From contig JAGYNB010000010.1 of the NCBI GenBank assembly GCA_018400015.1, positions 1-32,942 on the forward strand: a DNA stretch of 32,942 nt, in the 5' to 3' direction. The notes below the pieces were generated by a model, which saw nothing but the letters and a program-made list of their open reading frames with translations, searched no databases and was not told where the DNA came from. Positions 8,264 to 16,719 of the stretch are shown here, one piece after another; position 1 is the stretch's first letter, and each line of letters begins with the position of its first letter. This DNA is from Candidatus Omnitrophota bacterium. Lineage in GTDB: Bacteria; Omnitrophota; Gorgyraeia; Gygaellales; Gygaellaceae. Both the position numbers and the translations under genes were made by a program.

Positions 8264-9441
8264 AGGTTTTCCTCAAAAGCTTTATTTAATACCCGTATTG
8301 CGCTCTTAATTTGAGACTGTGTAATATTTAAAGCAGGCATAAGCCGTAACACGTTTTCATGCGTACAGTTAATAAGCAACTTATTCTTAAGACACGCCTG
8401 AACAATCTTTTCTCCGGGGCAATTTAACTCAATTCCAACCATAAGCCCCAGAGAACGTATCTCTTTTATTATAGGGTATTTTTTCTTGAATTCTAACAAT
8501 TTCTCAAATAAATATTTTCCTTGAATTTTCACATTATGAAGCATCTTTTCCTTGCTGATTGCCTTAAACACACCCAGCGCTGCCTTACACACAACAGGCC
8601 CGCCTCCGAAAGTAGATGCATGCATTCCCTTAGTAAATATATCGGCAATAGAATCCTTTACTAACATAACTCCCATAGGAAGACCGCCGGCAATCGATTT
8701 TGCCAACGTCATCACATCAGGAACAACTTGGTAATTTTTATAACAAAACATTTCACCCGTTCTGCCCATTCCAGTCTGCACTTCATCAAAAATCAAAAGA
8801 ATATTCTTTTCATCGCATATTTTACGCAAATCTTGAACAAAACTTTTCTCAGCAATATTAACACCGCCTTCGCCCTGAACAAGCTCTAAAATTATAGCAA
8901 CGGTGTTATCGGTTATCGCTTTTTTTACAGCATCAATATCGTTGAACTTTATAGTTTTAAACCCTTCAAGGAGAGGTTTAAACGGCCGCTTATACTTTTC
9001 TTGACCTGTTGCGCTTAACGCACCAAACGTGCGACCATGGAAAGAATTCTCAAAAGTTATAATCTCATGGCGATTACCTTGGCCAAAAACACGCGAAAAC
9101 TTAATTGCTGCCTCATTTGCCTCTGCTCCGGAATTACAGAAAAACGCTTTTGAAGGAAAACTCCAATAGATAATTTCCTTTGCAAGCTTTGCCTGAGGCA
9201 TATTGTAATAGTTATTAGGAATAAAAACTAACTTTGATATCTGATCGCGCACAGCACTCATAACAAAAGAATTACAATGCCCAACATTACAAACACCCCA
9301 ACCAGGGAAAAAATCCAAATATTTATTATTATGCATATCCCAGAGATAGCTTCCTTTACCTTTAACAAAAACTAAAGGCGTCTTACCATATGTAGCTAAA
9401 ACTTTAGACTTATAGACTTCAAATAATTCTTCTTTTTTCAT
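8260..9441 (-). CDS. argD: Acetylornithine aminotransferase
   Basis: PLP-dependent class III aminotransferase that makes N-acetylornithine from N-acetylglutamate semialdehyde and glutamate. NSGAEANEAAIKF is at about 103-115, the PLP-binding FDEVQTGMGRTG at about 218-229, and the Schiff-base Lys248 in TLAKSIAGGLPMG. At 393 residues it is normal for ArgD. The family is often promiscuous toward succinyl-diaminopimelate, but DapL makes that role unnecessary here. It starts 3 bases after argB and ends overlapping argF. Confidence 0.94.
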   Translation of the reverse strand: MKKEELFEVYKSKVLATYGKTPLVFVKGKGSYLWDMHNNKYLDFFPGWGVCNVGHCNSFVMSAVRDQISKLVFIPNNYYNMPQAKLAKEIIYWSFPSKAFFCNSGAEANEAAIKFSRVFGQGNRHEIITFENSFHGRTFGALSATGQEKYKRPFKPLLEGFKTIKFNDIDAVKKAITDNTVAIILELVQGEGGVNIAEKSFVQDLRKICDEKNILLIFDEVQTGMGRTGEMFCYKNYQVVPDVMTLAKSIAGGLPMGVMLVKDSIADIFTKGMHASTFGGGPVVCKAALGVFKAISKEKMLHNVKIQGKYLFEKLLEFKKKYPIIKEIRSLGLMVGIELNCPGEKIVQACLKNKLLINCTHENVLRLMPALNITQSQIKSAIRVLNKAFEENL

Positions 9442-9444
9442 AAT

Positions 9445-10299
9445 CTATTTAGTAATCTCCGTTCCGATTCCTGTATCGGTAAAAATCTCAAGCAAAAGCC
9501 CTCGCTGAATACGTGCATCAACAATATGGGTTTTTTTAACTCCCCCCCTTAAAGCTTCAATGCAAGCTTTTACTTTTGGTATCATACCCTGCTGAATAAT
9601 ACCTTCTTTAATTAAAGATTCAGCTTCCTGCATGGTCAAAGTAGATATAAAAGAATTTCTATCTTCAGGATTGCGCATAATTCCTTGAACGTTGGTTAGT
9701 AAAACCAACTTCTCTGCATTTAAACTTATAGCGATTTTCTCAGCAGCCTCATCGGCATTAACATTATAGGCATGAGATTTCTCACCTTTGCCCATGGGCA
9801 TAACCACAGCGATTATATCTTTTTTTAAAGCCATTTTTAGACTGTCGTTATTTACCTGAATAATTTCACCGACAAAACCAAGATCAACTTTTGCTTTTTT
9901 CTTTTTTGTTTTTATTAATGACTTTTCTTTACCGCTTAACCCGACCGCCTCAGCACCCAATTCATTAAGTTCGTCAATTATCAATTTGTTCAATTTTTTA
10001 AGTTCATCCTCTACCAGCTTTAAAGTAGATTTATTAGTAACACGCATCCCATCAACAAAATCGGTTTTCTTGCCTACCGATTTCATGCGCTCGCTGATAT
10101 TTGGTCCTCCTCCATGCACTAAAACTGGACGAAGCCCCATAAAATTCAAAAACACTATGTCTTCTAAAACAGTCTTTCTTATTTTCTCCTCACCCAGAAT
10201 GCTTCCGCCATATTTTATAACAATGGTTTTTTTATGGAATTTCTTTATATAAGGAAGCGCTTCTATTAACACTTCGGCTTTTTTTATAGCTTCTTGCAT
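9445..10299 (-). CDS. argB: Acetylglutamate kinase
   Basis: Phosphorylates N-acetylglutamate, the usual control point of arginine synthesis when ArgJ recycles acetyl groups. IVIKYGGS (about 26-33, Lys29), VHGGGPNIS (about 61-69) and NVNADEAAEKIA are the conserved blocks. An N-terminal helix (AEVLIEALPYIKKFHKK) precedes the kinase core. Such a segment marks the hexameric, arginine-inhibited branch of the family, so arginine feedback is a reasonable inference. 284 residues, full length. The ATG has an AAAGGA site and follows argJ by 20 bases. Confidence 0.95.
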   Translation of the reverse strand: MQEAIKKAEVLIEALPYIKKFHKKTIVIKYGGSILGEEKIRKTVLEDIVFLNFMGLRPVLVHGGGPNISERMKSVGKKTDFVDGMRVTNKSTLKLVEDELKKLNKLIIDELNELGAEAVGLSGKEKSLIKTKKKKAKVDLGFVGEIIQVNNDSLKMALKKDIIAVVMPMGKGEKSHAYNVNADEAAEKIAISLNAEKLVLLTNVQGIMRNPEDRNSFISTLTMQEAESLIKEGIIQQGMIPKVKACIEALRGGVKKTHIVDARIQRGLLLEIFTDTGIGTEITK

Positions 10300-10319
10300 A
10301 ATAAAAATCCTTTCTGGAA

Positions 10320-11450
10320 TTAATTATATGCTGCGTTTATGTCTATATATTTTTTTGACAAATCGCAAGTATAAACCACAGCAGAATATTTACCTAACCC
10401 TAAACTAACGGTTACGTAAATATTTTTTTTCTTTAACGAACTCAGGGTTAACTTTATCTTTTTCTCATCCAAAACTATTCCTGTCTGTCCCAGGGCCTGA
10501 ATTATCCTTCCCAGATTATTACTCCCGCCGTGAATAGCAGTCTTAAACAAAACTGAATCCGCAACGGATTTTGCTAATACTTTAGCTTCTTTCTTTGATT
10601 TAGCTTGCTTCACAGTTAACTGGACAAATTTAGTGGCGCCTTCACCATCAGCGACAATCTGTTTAGCAAGGTCTAAACATACCTCGCTTAAAACTTTCTC
10701 GAATTTCTTACAAGCATTACCTTTACTTTTTATAATTTTATTAAAAGCAAGGCCGTTAGCTAACGCAAAAACACTATCATTAGTGCTCATTTGAGCGTCA
10801 ATAGTGATACAGTTAAATGACATATCCACAGCATTTTTCAAAGCATTGTCCAAGACTTTTTTTTCAATCGCAGCATCGGTTGTTATAAAGCAAAGCATAG
10901 TTGCCATATCAGGGTTTATCATACCTGAGCCTTTTGCACAACCGGCAATAGTAACTTTCTTACCGGATAAATTAAAACTGCGAACCACCTGCTTAATTTT
11001 CGTATCAGTTGTCAATATTGCCTTGGCAAAAATATTTCCTTTTTCTTTAGATAAACCTTTCACAAGCTCTTTTTTTGCAAAATTAATCTTTTCTATAGGA
11101 AGCCGCCGACCGATTATACCGGTTGAAGCCACTAAAACATTATGCTTTTTTATCTGCAGTTCATTCGCTGCTAGAAAAGCCATATCATCAGCTAACTTAT
11201 CCGATTGTTTGGTAAAACAATTAGCGTTACCGCTATTTACTATTATTGCCTGTAGAGACTTGCCTTTTATATGTTTCTGACTTATCTTAACAGGAGCAGC
11301 CTTAAAGGTATTTTTGGTAAATACGGCAGCTGCATTACACTCAACCACAGAATATAAAAGCGCCAGGTCAAGTTTACCTTTTTTCTTTATGCCGCAATTT
11401 AAGGCATTGGTTAAAAAACCCACAGGTCTAGTTATGCTATTATTTCTCAT
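10320..11450 (-). CDS. argJ: Bifunctional glutamate N-acetyltransferase / ornithine acetyltransferase
   Basis: Moves the acetyl group from N-acetylornithine to glutamate, making the pathway cyclic; bifunctional forms also use acetyl-CoA. The self-cleavage site is Ala183-Thr184 in AKGSGMINPDMATMLCFITT, and Thr184 becomes the nucleophile of the beta chain. The oxyanion region ASTGIIGRRLP is at about 108-118. The family usually reads IAPNMATML; the INPD variant keeps the cleaved pair. The C-terminus ends in INAAYN, close to the usual INA(D/E)Y. Mono- or bifunctionality cannot be told from sequence alone, though no argA is in the window. The ATG shares one base with the argC stop (TAATG). Confidence 0.95.
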   Translation of the reverse strand: MRNNSITRPVGFLTNALNCGIKKKGKLDLALLYSVVECNAAAVFTKNTFKAAPVKISQKHIKGKSLQAIIVNSGNANCFTKQSDKLADDMAFLAANELQIKKHNVLVASTGIIGRRLPIEKINFAKKELVKGLSKEKGNIFAKAILTTDTKIKQVVRSFNLSGKKVTIAGCAKGSGMINPDMATMLCFITTDAAIEKKVLDNALKNAVDMSFNCITIDAQMSTNDSVFALANGLAFNKIIKSKGNACKKFEKVLSEVCLDLAKQIVADGEGATKFVQLTVKQAKSKKEAKVLAKSVADSVLFKTAIHGGSNNLGRIIQALGQTGIVLDEKKIKLTLSSLKKKNIYVTVSLGLGKYSAVVYTCDLSKKYIDINAAYN

Positions 11451-12481
11451 TATTTAAACTTTAAATTCTTTAAACCTAAAGACTGTTTGAACCCGAACAT
11501 AATATTCATATTCTCTACGGCATTACCAGAAGCCCCCTTAAGAAGATTGTCTATACAAGAAACTACCGCTATTGTATCGCCAAGTTGCTTAAATCCTATA
11601 TAACAAAAATTCGTGCCAACAACATGTTTTAATTCGGGCAATTCTCCTTCAGGCAAAACCTTTACAAAAGTTGCAGATTTATAGAATTTTTTATAAATAT
11701 CATTTAAGTCTATTTTTTTATTATCTTTGAGCTTAACGTAACTTGTAACAAGCATGCCGCGCTCTAAAGGTAACAAATAAGCAACAAAATAAACTTTTAT
11801 TCTCTTTTTAATAAGCTTACCGAGGGCAATTTCAATCTCGGGAACATGACGATGGTTACCGACTGCGTAAACTTTAAAATTATTTTTTATCTTTAACAAC
11901 TTGTTCTTATCTTTGATTCTCCCTGCTCCGGAATAACCTGATTTAGCGTCAATATAAATTTCCGGTTTTATCAAACATTCTTTTACTAACGGTGCCAAGC
12001 CAAGTATTGAAGCTACAGGATAACAACCTGGATTAGCCAGAATATCGGTTTTTTTAATAAAATCTTTATTTAATTCTACAAGACCATAAACTCTCTTTTT
12101 TAAAGAATCTCTATCTATATGCGGCACCTTATATACTTTCTCATATAGATTGGGATCTTGGAAGCGGTAATCCGCACTCAAATCAATTACTTTTACTCCC
12201 CGCTTTATAACCTCTGAAGCGAACTCCATAGAAACTTTATGCGGTAGAGCCAAAAAAACGATATCGCTAATCTTAGCAATATAATCAACATCAAACCCAA
12301 CACACTCTAAATTACCAAACTTTTTTATACCAGGATAAATATCGCTTAATTTCTTTCCAATCTGGCTTCTTGCAGCGACACAAGCTATTTTAACCATAGG
12401 ATGATTGGAAAGAATTCTTAATAACTCTTCACCTGTATAACCTGTTATACCGATAATCGATACGTTTATTTTCTTCTTCAT
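11450..12481 (-). CDS. argC: N-acetyl-gamma-glutamyl-phosphate reductase
   Basis: NADPH-dependent reduction of N-acetylglutamyl phosphate to the semialdehyde. The Rossmann motif GITGYTGEELLRIL is at residues 11-24 and catalytic Cys153 lies in NPGCYPVASIL. SGYSGAGR (about 191-198) and GNHRHVPEIE with a conserved His follow. 343 residues, full length. It is the first gene of the arg/lys operon. The ATG has no purine-rich ribosome site: the bases just upstream are TATAAACTTTTTATCTT. The predicted transcript start lies about 16-19 bases before it. All six following arg genes continue in pathway blocks. Confidence 0.95.
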   Translation of the reverse strand: MKKKINVSIIGITGYTGEELLRILSNHPMVKIACVAARSQIGKKLSDIYPGIKKFGNLECVGFDVDYIAKISDIVFLALPHKVSMEFASEVIKRGVKVIDLSADYRFQDPNLYEKVYKVPHIDRDSLKKRVYGLVELNKDFIKKTDILANPGCYPVASILGLAPLVKECLIKPEIYIDAKSGYSGAGRIKDKNKLLKIKNNFKVYAVGNHRHVPEIEIALGKLIKKRIKVYFVAYLLPLERGMLVTSYVKLKDNKKIDLNDIYKKFYKSATFVKVLPEGELPELKHVVGTNFCYIGFKQLGDTIAVVSCIDNLLKGASGNAVENMNIMFGFKQSLGLKNLKFK

Positions 12482-12497
12482 AAGATAAAAAGTTTAT

Positions 12498-12522
12498 AGT
12501 ATTTAATATATCATAAAATACT
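12498..12522. promoter_or_regulatory. Near-palindrome overlapping the arg promoter, candidate operator
   Basis: A 25-base interrupted palindrome with outer arms AGTATTT / AAATACT; 10 of 12 base pairs match around the centre at 12510. It covers the -10 hexamer, part of the spacer and the predicted transcript start, which is where a repressor would act. It does not read like the classic ArgR box (TGAAT..ATTCA). The region is AT-rich, so chance symmetry is possible. No regulator gene is in the window. Confidence 0.35.
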
Positions 12523-12532
12523 CTTGGGTCAA
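12505..12532 (-). promoter_or_regulatory. Sigma70-type promoter for the argC-dapL operon
   Basis: On the minus strand, TTGACC (12527-12532) is followed after 16 bases by TATATT (12505-12510). Each hexamer matches the consensus at five of six positions. It lies between the rpsI terminator and argC, the only sizeable gap near the operon. The transcript start should be near 12497-12500, giving a leader of fewer than 20 bases without a ribosome site. Confidence 0.7.
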
Positions 12533-12550
12533 CATATTTTCGTCGAGAAA

Positions 12551-12582
12551 TAAAAAAAATCCCGCTTTAAAAAAGCGGGATT
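12551..12582 (-). terminator. Rho-independent terminator of rplM-rpsI
   Basis: An 11-bp perfect stem (arms 12558-12568 and 12572-12582, core CCCGC/GCGGG) with a 3-base loop. On the minus strand it is followed by a run of eight T, which partly overlaps the stem. It lies 30 bases after the rpsI stop and separates the ribosomal genes from the arg operon. It is the clearest terminator in the window. Confidence 0.9.
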
Positions 12583-12612
12583 AGAATACCTAGATTTTCT
12601 AGAAATAAACGA

Positions 12613-13020
12613 TTAACGTTTAGTCCACTGGAATCGCTTCCGCGCCCCTTTCTGTCCATACTTCTTACGCTCTTTTGCCCTAGGATCTCTGGTTAAAAAT
12701 CCGGCTTTTCTCAAAGCAAATTTCAAACTTACGTCAAAACTTACAAGGGCTCTAGATATGCCGTGCCTTATTGCTCCGGCCTGACCAGCTGTTCCACCAC
12801 CATTAACATTGGCAAAAATATCGAATTTATCCATTGTTTTAGTAAGTTCTAACGGCTGCTTAATAATCAGAATTTCAGTTTCGCGCTTAAAGTAATCGTT
12901 GCTTTTTCTTTTGTTAACTGTAATATTGCCTTTACCGGGCAAAAGCCTTACTCGAGCTACAGATTCTTTCCTTTTTCCTGTTGCGCAAAACTTTTCTTTA
13001 TTTGAATTTTCCTTATTCAT
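12613..13020 (-). CDS. rpsI: 30S ribosomal protein S9
   Basis: Small-subunit protein whose C-terminal tail reaches the P-site t[20 protein letters not shown] begins at about residue 15, [19 protein letters not shown] and [20 protein letters not shown] follow, and the tail ends KRFQWTKR with the conserved terminal Lys-Arg. 135 residues. The ATG shares one base with the rplM stop (TAATG) and has a GGAGG site. rplM-rpsI is the standard bacterial pair. A strong terminator follows. Confidence 0.97.
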   Translation of the reverse strand: MNKENSNKEKFCATGKRKESVARVRLLPGKGNITVNKRKSNDYFKRETEILIIKQPLELTKTMDKFDIFANVNGGGTAGQAGAIRHGISRALVSFDVSLKFALRKAGFLTRDPRAKERKKYGQKGARKRFQWTKR

Positions 13021-13448
13021 TATACCTCCAAAACCTCAGGCTTCTGAGAAGCATGTGGATATTTTTCATCTGCATAAACTTTTAGTTTCTTTAACATCTT
13101 TATTCCTAGGCTACCTTTAGGCAACATTCTTCTAACTGCTAAATAAACTACTTCTGCTGGCTTTTTCTCAAGCATTTCCTTTAAAGGAACTTCTTTTCTG
13201 CCGCCAACATAGCCAGAATACCTGGCATATGTTTTTTGATCTAACTTCCTTCCGGTAAACTTTACCTTCCTGGCGTTAATAACAACCACATAGTCACCGG
13301 TATCGACATTAGGCGTAAAAATTGCTTTATGTTTACCTCTTAAAATTGTAGCGATCCTTACGGCTAATTTACCCATGGTTTTACCAGCGGCATCTACCAA
13401 GAACCACTTTTTTATCACATCTTTTTGTTTAGCATAGTATGTTTTCAT
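13020..13448 (-). CDS. rplM: 50S ribosomal protein L13
   Basis: Early-assembly large-subunit protein. [18 protein letters not shown] is at about residues 19-36, followed by [30 protein letters not shown] and [12 protein letters not shown], all typical of L13. 142 residues, full length. A promoter (13458-13486) sits so close that the transcript should begin only about 3-6 bases before the ATG, and no ribosome site is present; translation may be essentially leaderless. In many bacteria rplM is autoregulated with rpsI, but nothing here shows that. Confidence 0.97.
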   Translation of the reverse strand: MKTYYAKQKDVIKKWFLVDAAGKTMGKLAVRIATILRGKHKAIFTPNVDTGDYVVVINARKVKFTGRKLDQKTYARYSGYVGGRKEVPLKEMLEKKPAEVVYLAVRRMLPKGSLGIKMLKKLKVYADEKYPHASQKPEVLEV

Positions 13449-13457
13449 AGACTGAAT

Positions 13458-13486
13458 TTTATAACATATTTTTTGTAAACTGTCAA
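13458..13486 (-). promoter_or_regulatory. Sigma70-type promoter for rplM-rpsI
   Basis: On the minus strand, a perfect TTGACA (13481-13486), a 17-base spacer, then TATAAA (13458-13463; five of six consensus bases). The TGA stop of the upstream membrane-protein gene lies inside the -35 hexamer. Only nine bases separate the -10 hexamer from the rplM ATG. Confidence 0.85.
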
Positions 13487-15000
13487 TTATTTTTTACTAT
13501 AAGATTATCTACAGCTAATAAAGACAAAGCCGATAAAAGAACTATAAATACTAACCAATTAGGCATAACCCTTTCACTTACAACCACTTGTGACTTAAAA
13601 TCAGGATTACTATATATATAAACTAAGTCAGTTTCGGTAACTCTTTCTAATCTGTATTTTTTTATTATCCTGCTTAGACCCGCTGGAAACTCGCCATCCA
13701 GCTCTTTAAGCCATATGATAAGCTTTGAATTATTAATCTGATCAAATTCTCTATACGCAGCGACTTCCTGCAACATTGCAGTTGAAGTTGCACGATCAGA
13801 AAAAGTTGCAAACATTCCGGCAATATAACTAAAGTTTGAATATATAATCTCATCTTCTCCAGAATTTTCTTTTATGATCTCTACGATCGGATCAATAAAT
13901 TTAGGATTATAAATCGGTCTTGCGTTATGCTGAATAGAACTAGTAAACTCAGGAAGCATATTAACAAACAATGAATTCATGCTTTTAAAAGAAACATCTT
14001 TTTTATAAACATTAACCGCGGGAAGGAAAAAATAGAACAAAACAAAAATCATTAAAGCAACCCAGCCTTTTTCCTTTAAAAACTTAAATGACTTATCTAA
14101 ACCAAACCCGGCAAATAAAATTATTGCAATAAACCCCTGCCCAGATAAAAATCTCTGGGGATAAATAAAGCTTAAAGGAATAAAACCTAAAAGAATAGCC
14201 AAATAAATCTTATTATGCTGCTTTATTCTGGACATATAAACAAAATATCCAAAAATAGCTAATAGGTATACTAAGACATTAAACTCCAGATAATGCATTG
14301 CCTTTACATTCACTAAATGAAAATAATGCCTGTTGATTATTTGATGGATTATAAACGGTGAATACAAAACGATAGCTGCAATAATAACTTTAAATGAAGA
14401 ACGTAACGATTTATCTAGAAAACCATAACAAACAATCGTTAACAATATCAACCATCCGGCAGTAGCATGACTATATAACGAAAACAACAAAAGTATGGCC
14501 ATGCTCAAACTCTTTCCTTTTTTCATAAAAAATAAAGCCCAAACACCAAAACAGAGCCCAAGAGAAAAAGCCAGTATATTGCACGTTTCAAGATAAAAAT
14601 AGTAGCTTGATGAAAGCATCAAAAGAACAAAAAAAGCTATTCTTTTATGCGTAACATAACGGATAAAATACCATATGGAAAATAAAAGTGCCGGGTAGAT
14701 AAAAACGCTGAAGGCCCGCGCAATAAAAAGCTTTGATAAACCAATTTTATAAAAACCAAGCATAAGAAAATGTAGTAACGGCGGGTAAACATGAGCTCTA
14801 CCAATAGGTGCAAATTCCCAAAATGCATGTGTAACGTAACCTCCGGCCTTACTAAAACCAAGCATTACATTCAAGTGATAATAAATATCGATAAACATAG
14901 GAAATATCGGCCAGCGGATCAATTGAAACGTAAGCGCCCAACCAATAATCAAAACTGAATACAGATCCCAAGATTGGCTATTTTCATTAACCTTTCGCAT
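13483..15000 (-). CDS. Polytopic membrane protein, GT-C glycosyltransferase-like
   Basis: A 505-residue integral membrane protein with roughly ten to twelve hydrophobic segments over residues 12-335, an extended soluble region (about 335-475) and a final membrane helix (about 477-497). The first extracytoplasmic loop carries FIDIYYHLNVML (Asp38) and later HVYPPLLHFL. An acidic residue before a YxH in the first loop is typical of GT-C enzymes that use lipid-linked sugars (PMT/STT3-like). That architecture, not recognisable identity, is the basis of the call, and donor and acceptor are unknown. The ATG overlaps the truA end by 14 bases, and the stop lies within the rplM promoter. Confidence 0.7.
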   Translation of the reverse strand: MRKVNENSQSWDLYSVLIIGWALTFQLIRWPIFPMFIDIYYHLNVMLGFSKAGGYVTHAFWEFAPIGRAHVYPPLLHFLMLGFYKIGLSKLFIARAFSVFIYPALLFSIWYFIRYVTHKRIAFFVLLMLSSSYYFYLETCNILAFSLGLCFGVWALFFMKKGKSLSMAILLLFSLYSHATAGWLILLTIVCYGFLDKSLRSSFKVIIAAIVLYSPFIIHQIINRHYFHLVNVKAMHYLEFNVLVYLLAIFGYFVYMSRIKQHNKIYLAILLGFIPLSFIYPQRFLSGQGFIAIILFAGFGLDKSFKFLKEKGWVALMIFVLFYFFLPAVNVYKKDVSFKSMNSLFVNMLPEFTSSIQHNARPIYNPKFIDPIVEIIKENSGEDEIIYSNFSYIAGMFATFSDRATSTAMLQEVAAYREFDQINNSKLIIWLKELDGEFPAGLSRIIKKYRLERVTETDLVYIYSNPDFKSQVVVSERVMPNWLVFIVLLSALSLLAVDNLIVKNN

Positions 15001-15751
15001 AGTTCACTTTCCAAAGCATTAAACCGCAAGCTGGAGCTGTAGGACCAGCTAGATTCCTGTTTTTTTCACTCAATAACATTCTAACAAAACCTTTTTGAAA
15101 GCGCCCTCTTCCTATTTCAATCAGGGTTCCCACTATATTACGTACCATATTATACACGAATCCGTCGGCAATCACATCTATAAGAATAAAATCATTACTT
15201 CTTTTTACGAGAACCTTTTTTATCTCACGCACAGCATTTTTTTTAATCTTGTCGCTTGCCTGAAAACAACTAAAATCATGCCTGCCCACTAAGCACTTTG
15301 CTTCTTTCTTCATTGTAGAAACATCTAAGAAAAAGGGATAAAAATAAACATATTTTCTCAAGAATGGATCGCTGTAAGTTCTATTTAAAATAGCGTAACG
15401 GTAATGTTTACTAATACAATTAAACCTAGCATGAAAATCAGTTCTTATTGATGCAATACTCTTAACTACGATATCCTCAGGTAAAAGTCCGTTTAAAGCC
15501 TTTTTTAATTTTTTCAAACTGATCGAATTATGTGTTTTAAAGTTAGCTGTTTGGGCGTGAGCATGCACCCCCGCATCGGTTCTGCCTGAAGCAATCAAAA
15601 CAACTTTTTCTTGCAAAACTCTGGAAAGAATAGATTCTATCGTCTTTTGGATTGTCTTTGTTTTTGAAGAGTTTTTTCTACTGATTGGCTGAGACTGCCA
15701 TCCGGCATAATTAGTACCGTCGTAAGCGATTATCAGCTTGATATTACGCAT
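14987..15751 (-). CDS. truA: tRNA pseudouridine synthase A
   Basis: Makes pseudouridine at positions 38-40 in the tRNA anticodon stem. Catalytic Asp59 lies in SGRTDAGVHAHAQTANF; DGTNYAGWQSQP opens the protein, HARFNCISKHYRY and the C-terminal FVYNMVRNIVGTLIEIGRG fit TruA. 254 residues, usual length. It starts 19 bases inside the end of asd and ends 14 bases inside the following membrane-protein gene, so it is tightly packed in the transcript. Confidence 0.95.
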   Translation of the reverse strand: MRNIKLIIAYDGTNYAGWQSQPISRKNSSKTKTIQKTIESILSRVLQEKVVLIASGRTDAGVHAHAQTANFKTHNSISLKKLKKALNGLLPEDIVVKSIASIRTDFHARFNCISKHYRYAILNRTYSDPFLRKYVYFYPFFLDVSTMKKEAKCLVGRHDFSCFQASDKIKKNAVREIKKVLVKRSNDFILIDVIADGFVYNMVRNIVGTLIEIGRGRFQKGFVRMLLSEKNRNLAGPTAPACGLMLWKVNYAKG

Positions 15752-16719
15752 TCGGCTATCTGAATTGCATTGGTTGCTGCACCTTTACGTAAATTATCGG
15801 CAACAACCCAAAGCCATAGGCCGTTTTTGACAAACGGATCTTTCCTGACGCGGCCAACGAACACTTCATCTTTACCCTGGCAATCAGCAGGAATTGGGAA
15901 ATTCCTCTCAGGCATATCTATAAACTTAATGCCGTCGCTTTTAGATAAAATATCTTTAACTTTCTCGCAGGTAATGTTTTCTTTAGTCTCAATATATACT
16001 GCTTCGCTATGACCAGTAACAACCGGCACCCTTACACAGGTCGCTGAGATCAATATACTGTCATCATGTAAAATCTTATGAGTCTCTTTAACCATTTTCC
16101 ACTCTTCAGAAGTATAATCATCTTGTGCAAATCCACCTATCTGAGGAATAACGTTTCTGGCAATATTCGCTACAAACGCTTTTTCTTTTACTTGTTCATT
16201 CTTTAATTCACTTTCCAATTGCCTAACACCGCCTCGACCAGCCCCGGAAACAGCCTGATAGCTAGCGACTACAATTCTTTTTAATCCAGCTGCTTTATAT
16301 ATGGGAGCTAAAGCTACAACCATCTGTATAGTAGAACAATTCGGATTCGAAATTATCCCCTTATGATTTTTGATATCTTCTGGATTAACCTCAGGCACAA
16401 CTAAAGGCACATCGGATTTCATTCTAAAATCAGCACCGTTATCAATCACTACAGCACCTTTAGAAACAGCACTGGGAGCAAAAGTTACCGCAGCACCTTT
16501 TTCGCCTTCAGTACCGGCAAAAAGAGCGATATCGATCTCTTTAAAAGATTCTTCGGAAACTACTTCCACCTGATAAGTTTTATTATCAACTTTTATCTCA
16601 CGGGCGCTTCTTGCTAAAACACGTAAATTACCAATCGGAAAATTACGCTCATTTAAAACTCGAAGCATCTCCTCACCAACTGCACCCACGCCTACAACGG
16701 CAATATTTACTTTTTTCAT
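15733..16719 (-). CDS. asd: Aspartate-semialdehyde dehydrogenase
   Basis: Reduces aspartyl phosphate to aspartate semialdehyde, the branch point to lysine, threonine and methionine. The NADP-binding VGVGAVGEEMLRVL is at residues 9-22, catalytic Cys128 lies in SNPNCSTIQMV, SYQAVSGAGRGG follows, and the conserved His is in VTGHSEAV. 328 residues, typical. It supplies DapA in the next operon but is cotranscribed with leuB: its ATG overlaps the leuB stop by 4 bases (ATGA). Aspartokinase is not in the window. Confidence 0.95.
   Translation of the reverse strand: MKKVNIAVVGVGAVGEEMLRVLNERNFPIGNLRVLARSAREIKVDNKTYQVEVVSEESFKEIDIALFAGTEGEKGAAVTFAPSAVSKGAVVIDNGADFRMKSDVPLVVPEVNPEDIKNHKGIISNPNCSTIQMVVALAPIYKAAGLKRIVVASYQAVSGAGRGGVRQLESELKNEQVKEKAFVANIARNVIPQIGGFAQDDYTSEEWKMVKETHKILHDDSILISATCVRVPVVTGHSEAVYIETKENITCEKVKDILSKSDGIKFIDMPERNFPIPADCQGKDEVFVGRVRKDPFVKNGLWLWVVADNLRKGAATNAIQIAECVISS

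Noticed and set aside
10804-11280. Plus-strand open frame of 158 codons inside argJ
   Set aside because: Antisense to conserved argJ including its cleavage site; no motif and no ribosome site context.
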